DNA from: Hirundichthys speculiger
Taxonomy: Eukaryota; Chordata; Actinopteri; Beloniformes; Exocoetidae
Reading direction: 5' to 3'
Length of the DNA: 64,000 nt
NCBI GenBank assembly: GCA_018398805.1
Contig: JAGFBZ010002545.1
Span: forward strand, 277,831 to 341,830
Numbering within the stretch: the stretch's first letter is position 1; each line of letters starts with the position of its first letter. The translations under genes and the position numbers were made by a program. The notes under the pieces were generated by a model. That model ran no database searches and had not been told where the DNA came from. It was given only the letters and a program-made list of their open reading frames with translations. Below, piece after piece: positions 63,761 through 64,000 of this stretch.

Positions 63761-64000
63761 AACACCACTCCTCCATGAGTCACCACCTTATCGTGGTGGA
63801 GGGGTTTGCGTGTCCCAGTGATCCTAGGAGCAATGTTGTCGGGGGCTTTATGCCCCTGGAAGGGTCACCCATGGCAAACAGGTCTCTAGGTGAGGGACCA
63901 GACAAAGTGTGGCTCATAAAGACCTTTATGATGGAGAAGAACCGAGGCCCAAGGTTTCCCTTGCCCGGACGCGGGTCACCGGGGCCCCCTGGAGCCAGGC
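63761..64000 (+). mobile_element. LINE-like interspersed repeat, 5' part, runs off the window
   Basis: Sequence with CACCACCTTATCGTGGTGGA, GGGGTTTGCGTGTCCC and GCCCGGACGCGGGTCACCGG, which I recall as a very common interspersed repeat of fish genomes, probably the 5' region of a non-LTR retrotransposon. The family name is not certain. CCACC...GGTGG forms a short hairpin. Confidence 0.5.

Overview
The window is a stretch of a ray-finned fish (teleost) chromosome. Three vertebrate genes can be read exon by exon, all on the minus strand in a head-to-tail row. The rest is intronic and intergenic DNA dominated by hAT and Tc1/mariner transposon copies and by very long minisatellites of teleost type. 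The lineage is inferred from the gene sequences and repeat style; the species cannot be named from the sequence.

Gene layout, in the direction of transcription (right to left). (1) TMED2 (p24 beta cargo receptor): last coding exon at 62595-62719 and 3' UTR to about 61490; the rest of the gene lies beyond the right edge. (2) PITPNB (phosphatidylinositol transfer protein beta): complete coding sequence in 11 coding exons from 52169 down to 21406, 270 residues, including an 8-nt microexon at 34453-34460. (3) NAA25 (auxiliary subunit of the NatB N-terminal acetyltransferase): coding exons 1-9 from 13595 down to 1532, giving the first ~289 residues; the remainder lies beyond the left edge. All reading phases join cleanly across every intron, so none of the genes looks broken. 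They do not form a pathway: one is a Golgi/ER cargo receptor, one a lipid transfer protein, one a ribosome-associated acetylation cofactor.

Region by region. 1-1.24 kb: transposon copy with a second copy at 54.3-55.45 kb. 1.5-13.6 kb: NAA25, with tiny ancestral-looking introns (80-108 bp) beside introns swollen by a 2.6-kb 20-bp minisatellite and a transposon carrying a ~124-bp satellite. 13.6-21.4 kb: intergenic AT-rich DNA, (TA)n, two Tc1/mariner MITEs, a tRNA-like SINE remnant, and the PITPNB 3' UTR. 21.4-52.2 kb: PITPNB, whose introns hold nested Tigger/hAT elements, a LINE reverse transcriptase scrap, and 124-bp, 53-bp, 36-bp, 12-bp and 20-bp tandem arrays, the last 5.4 kb long. 52.2-61.5 kb: CpG promoter of PITPNB, a 20-bp AATAAA-containing array, a transposon, a LINE tail, a 1.8-kb GAA-rich tract and a 38-bp array. 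61.5-64 kb: TMED2, with a 157-bp array in its last intron and a LINE-like repeat at the edge.

The most notable points are the 8-nt PITPNB microexon, a hAT element inserted exactly in the loop of a long palindrome with a perfect 8-bp target duplication, several DNA transposons whose insides have become tandem arrays, and three unrelated minisatellites that share a 20-bp period. No CRISPR, operon or bacterial feature is present, and I found no convincing new protein-coding system.
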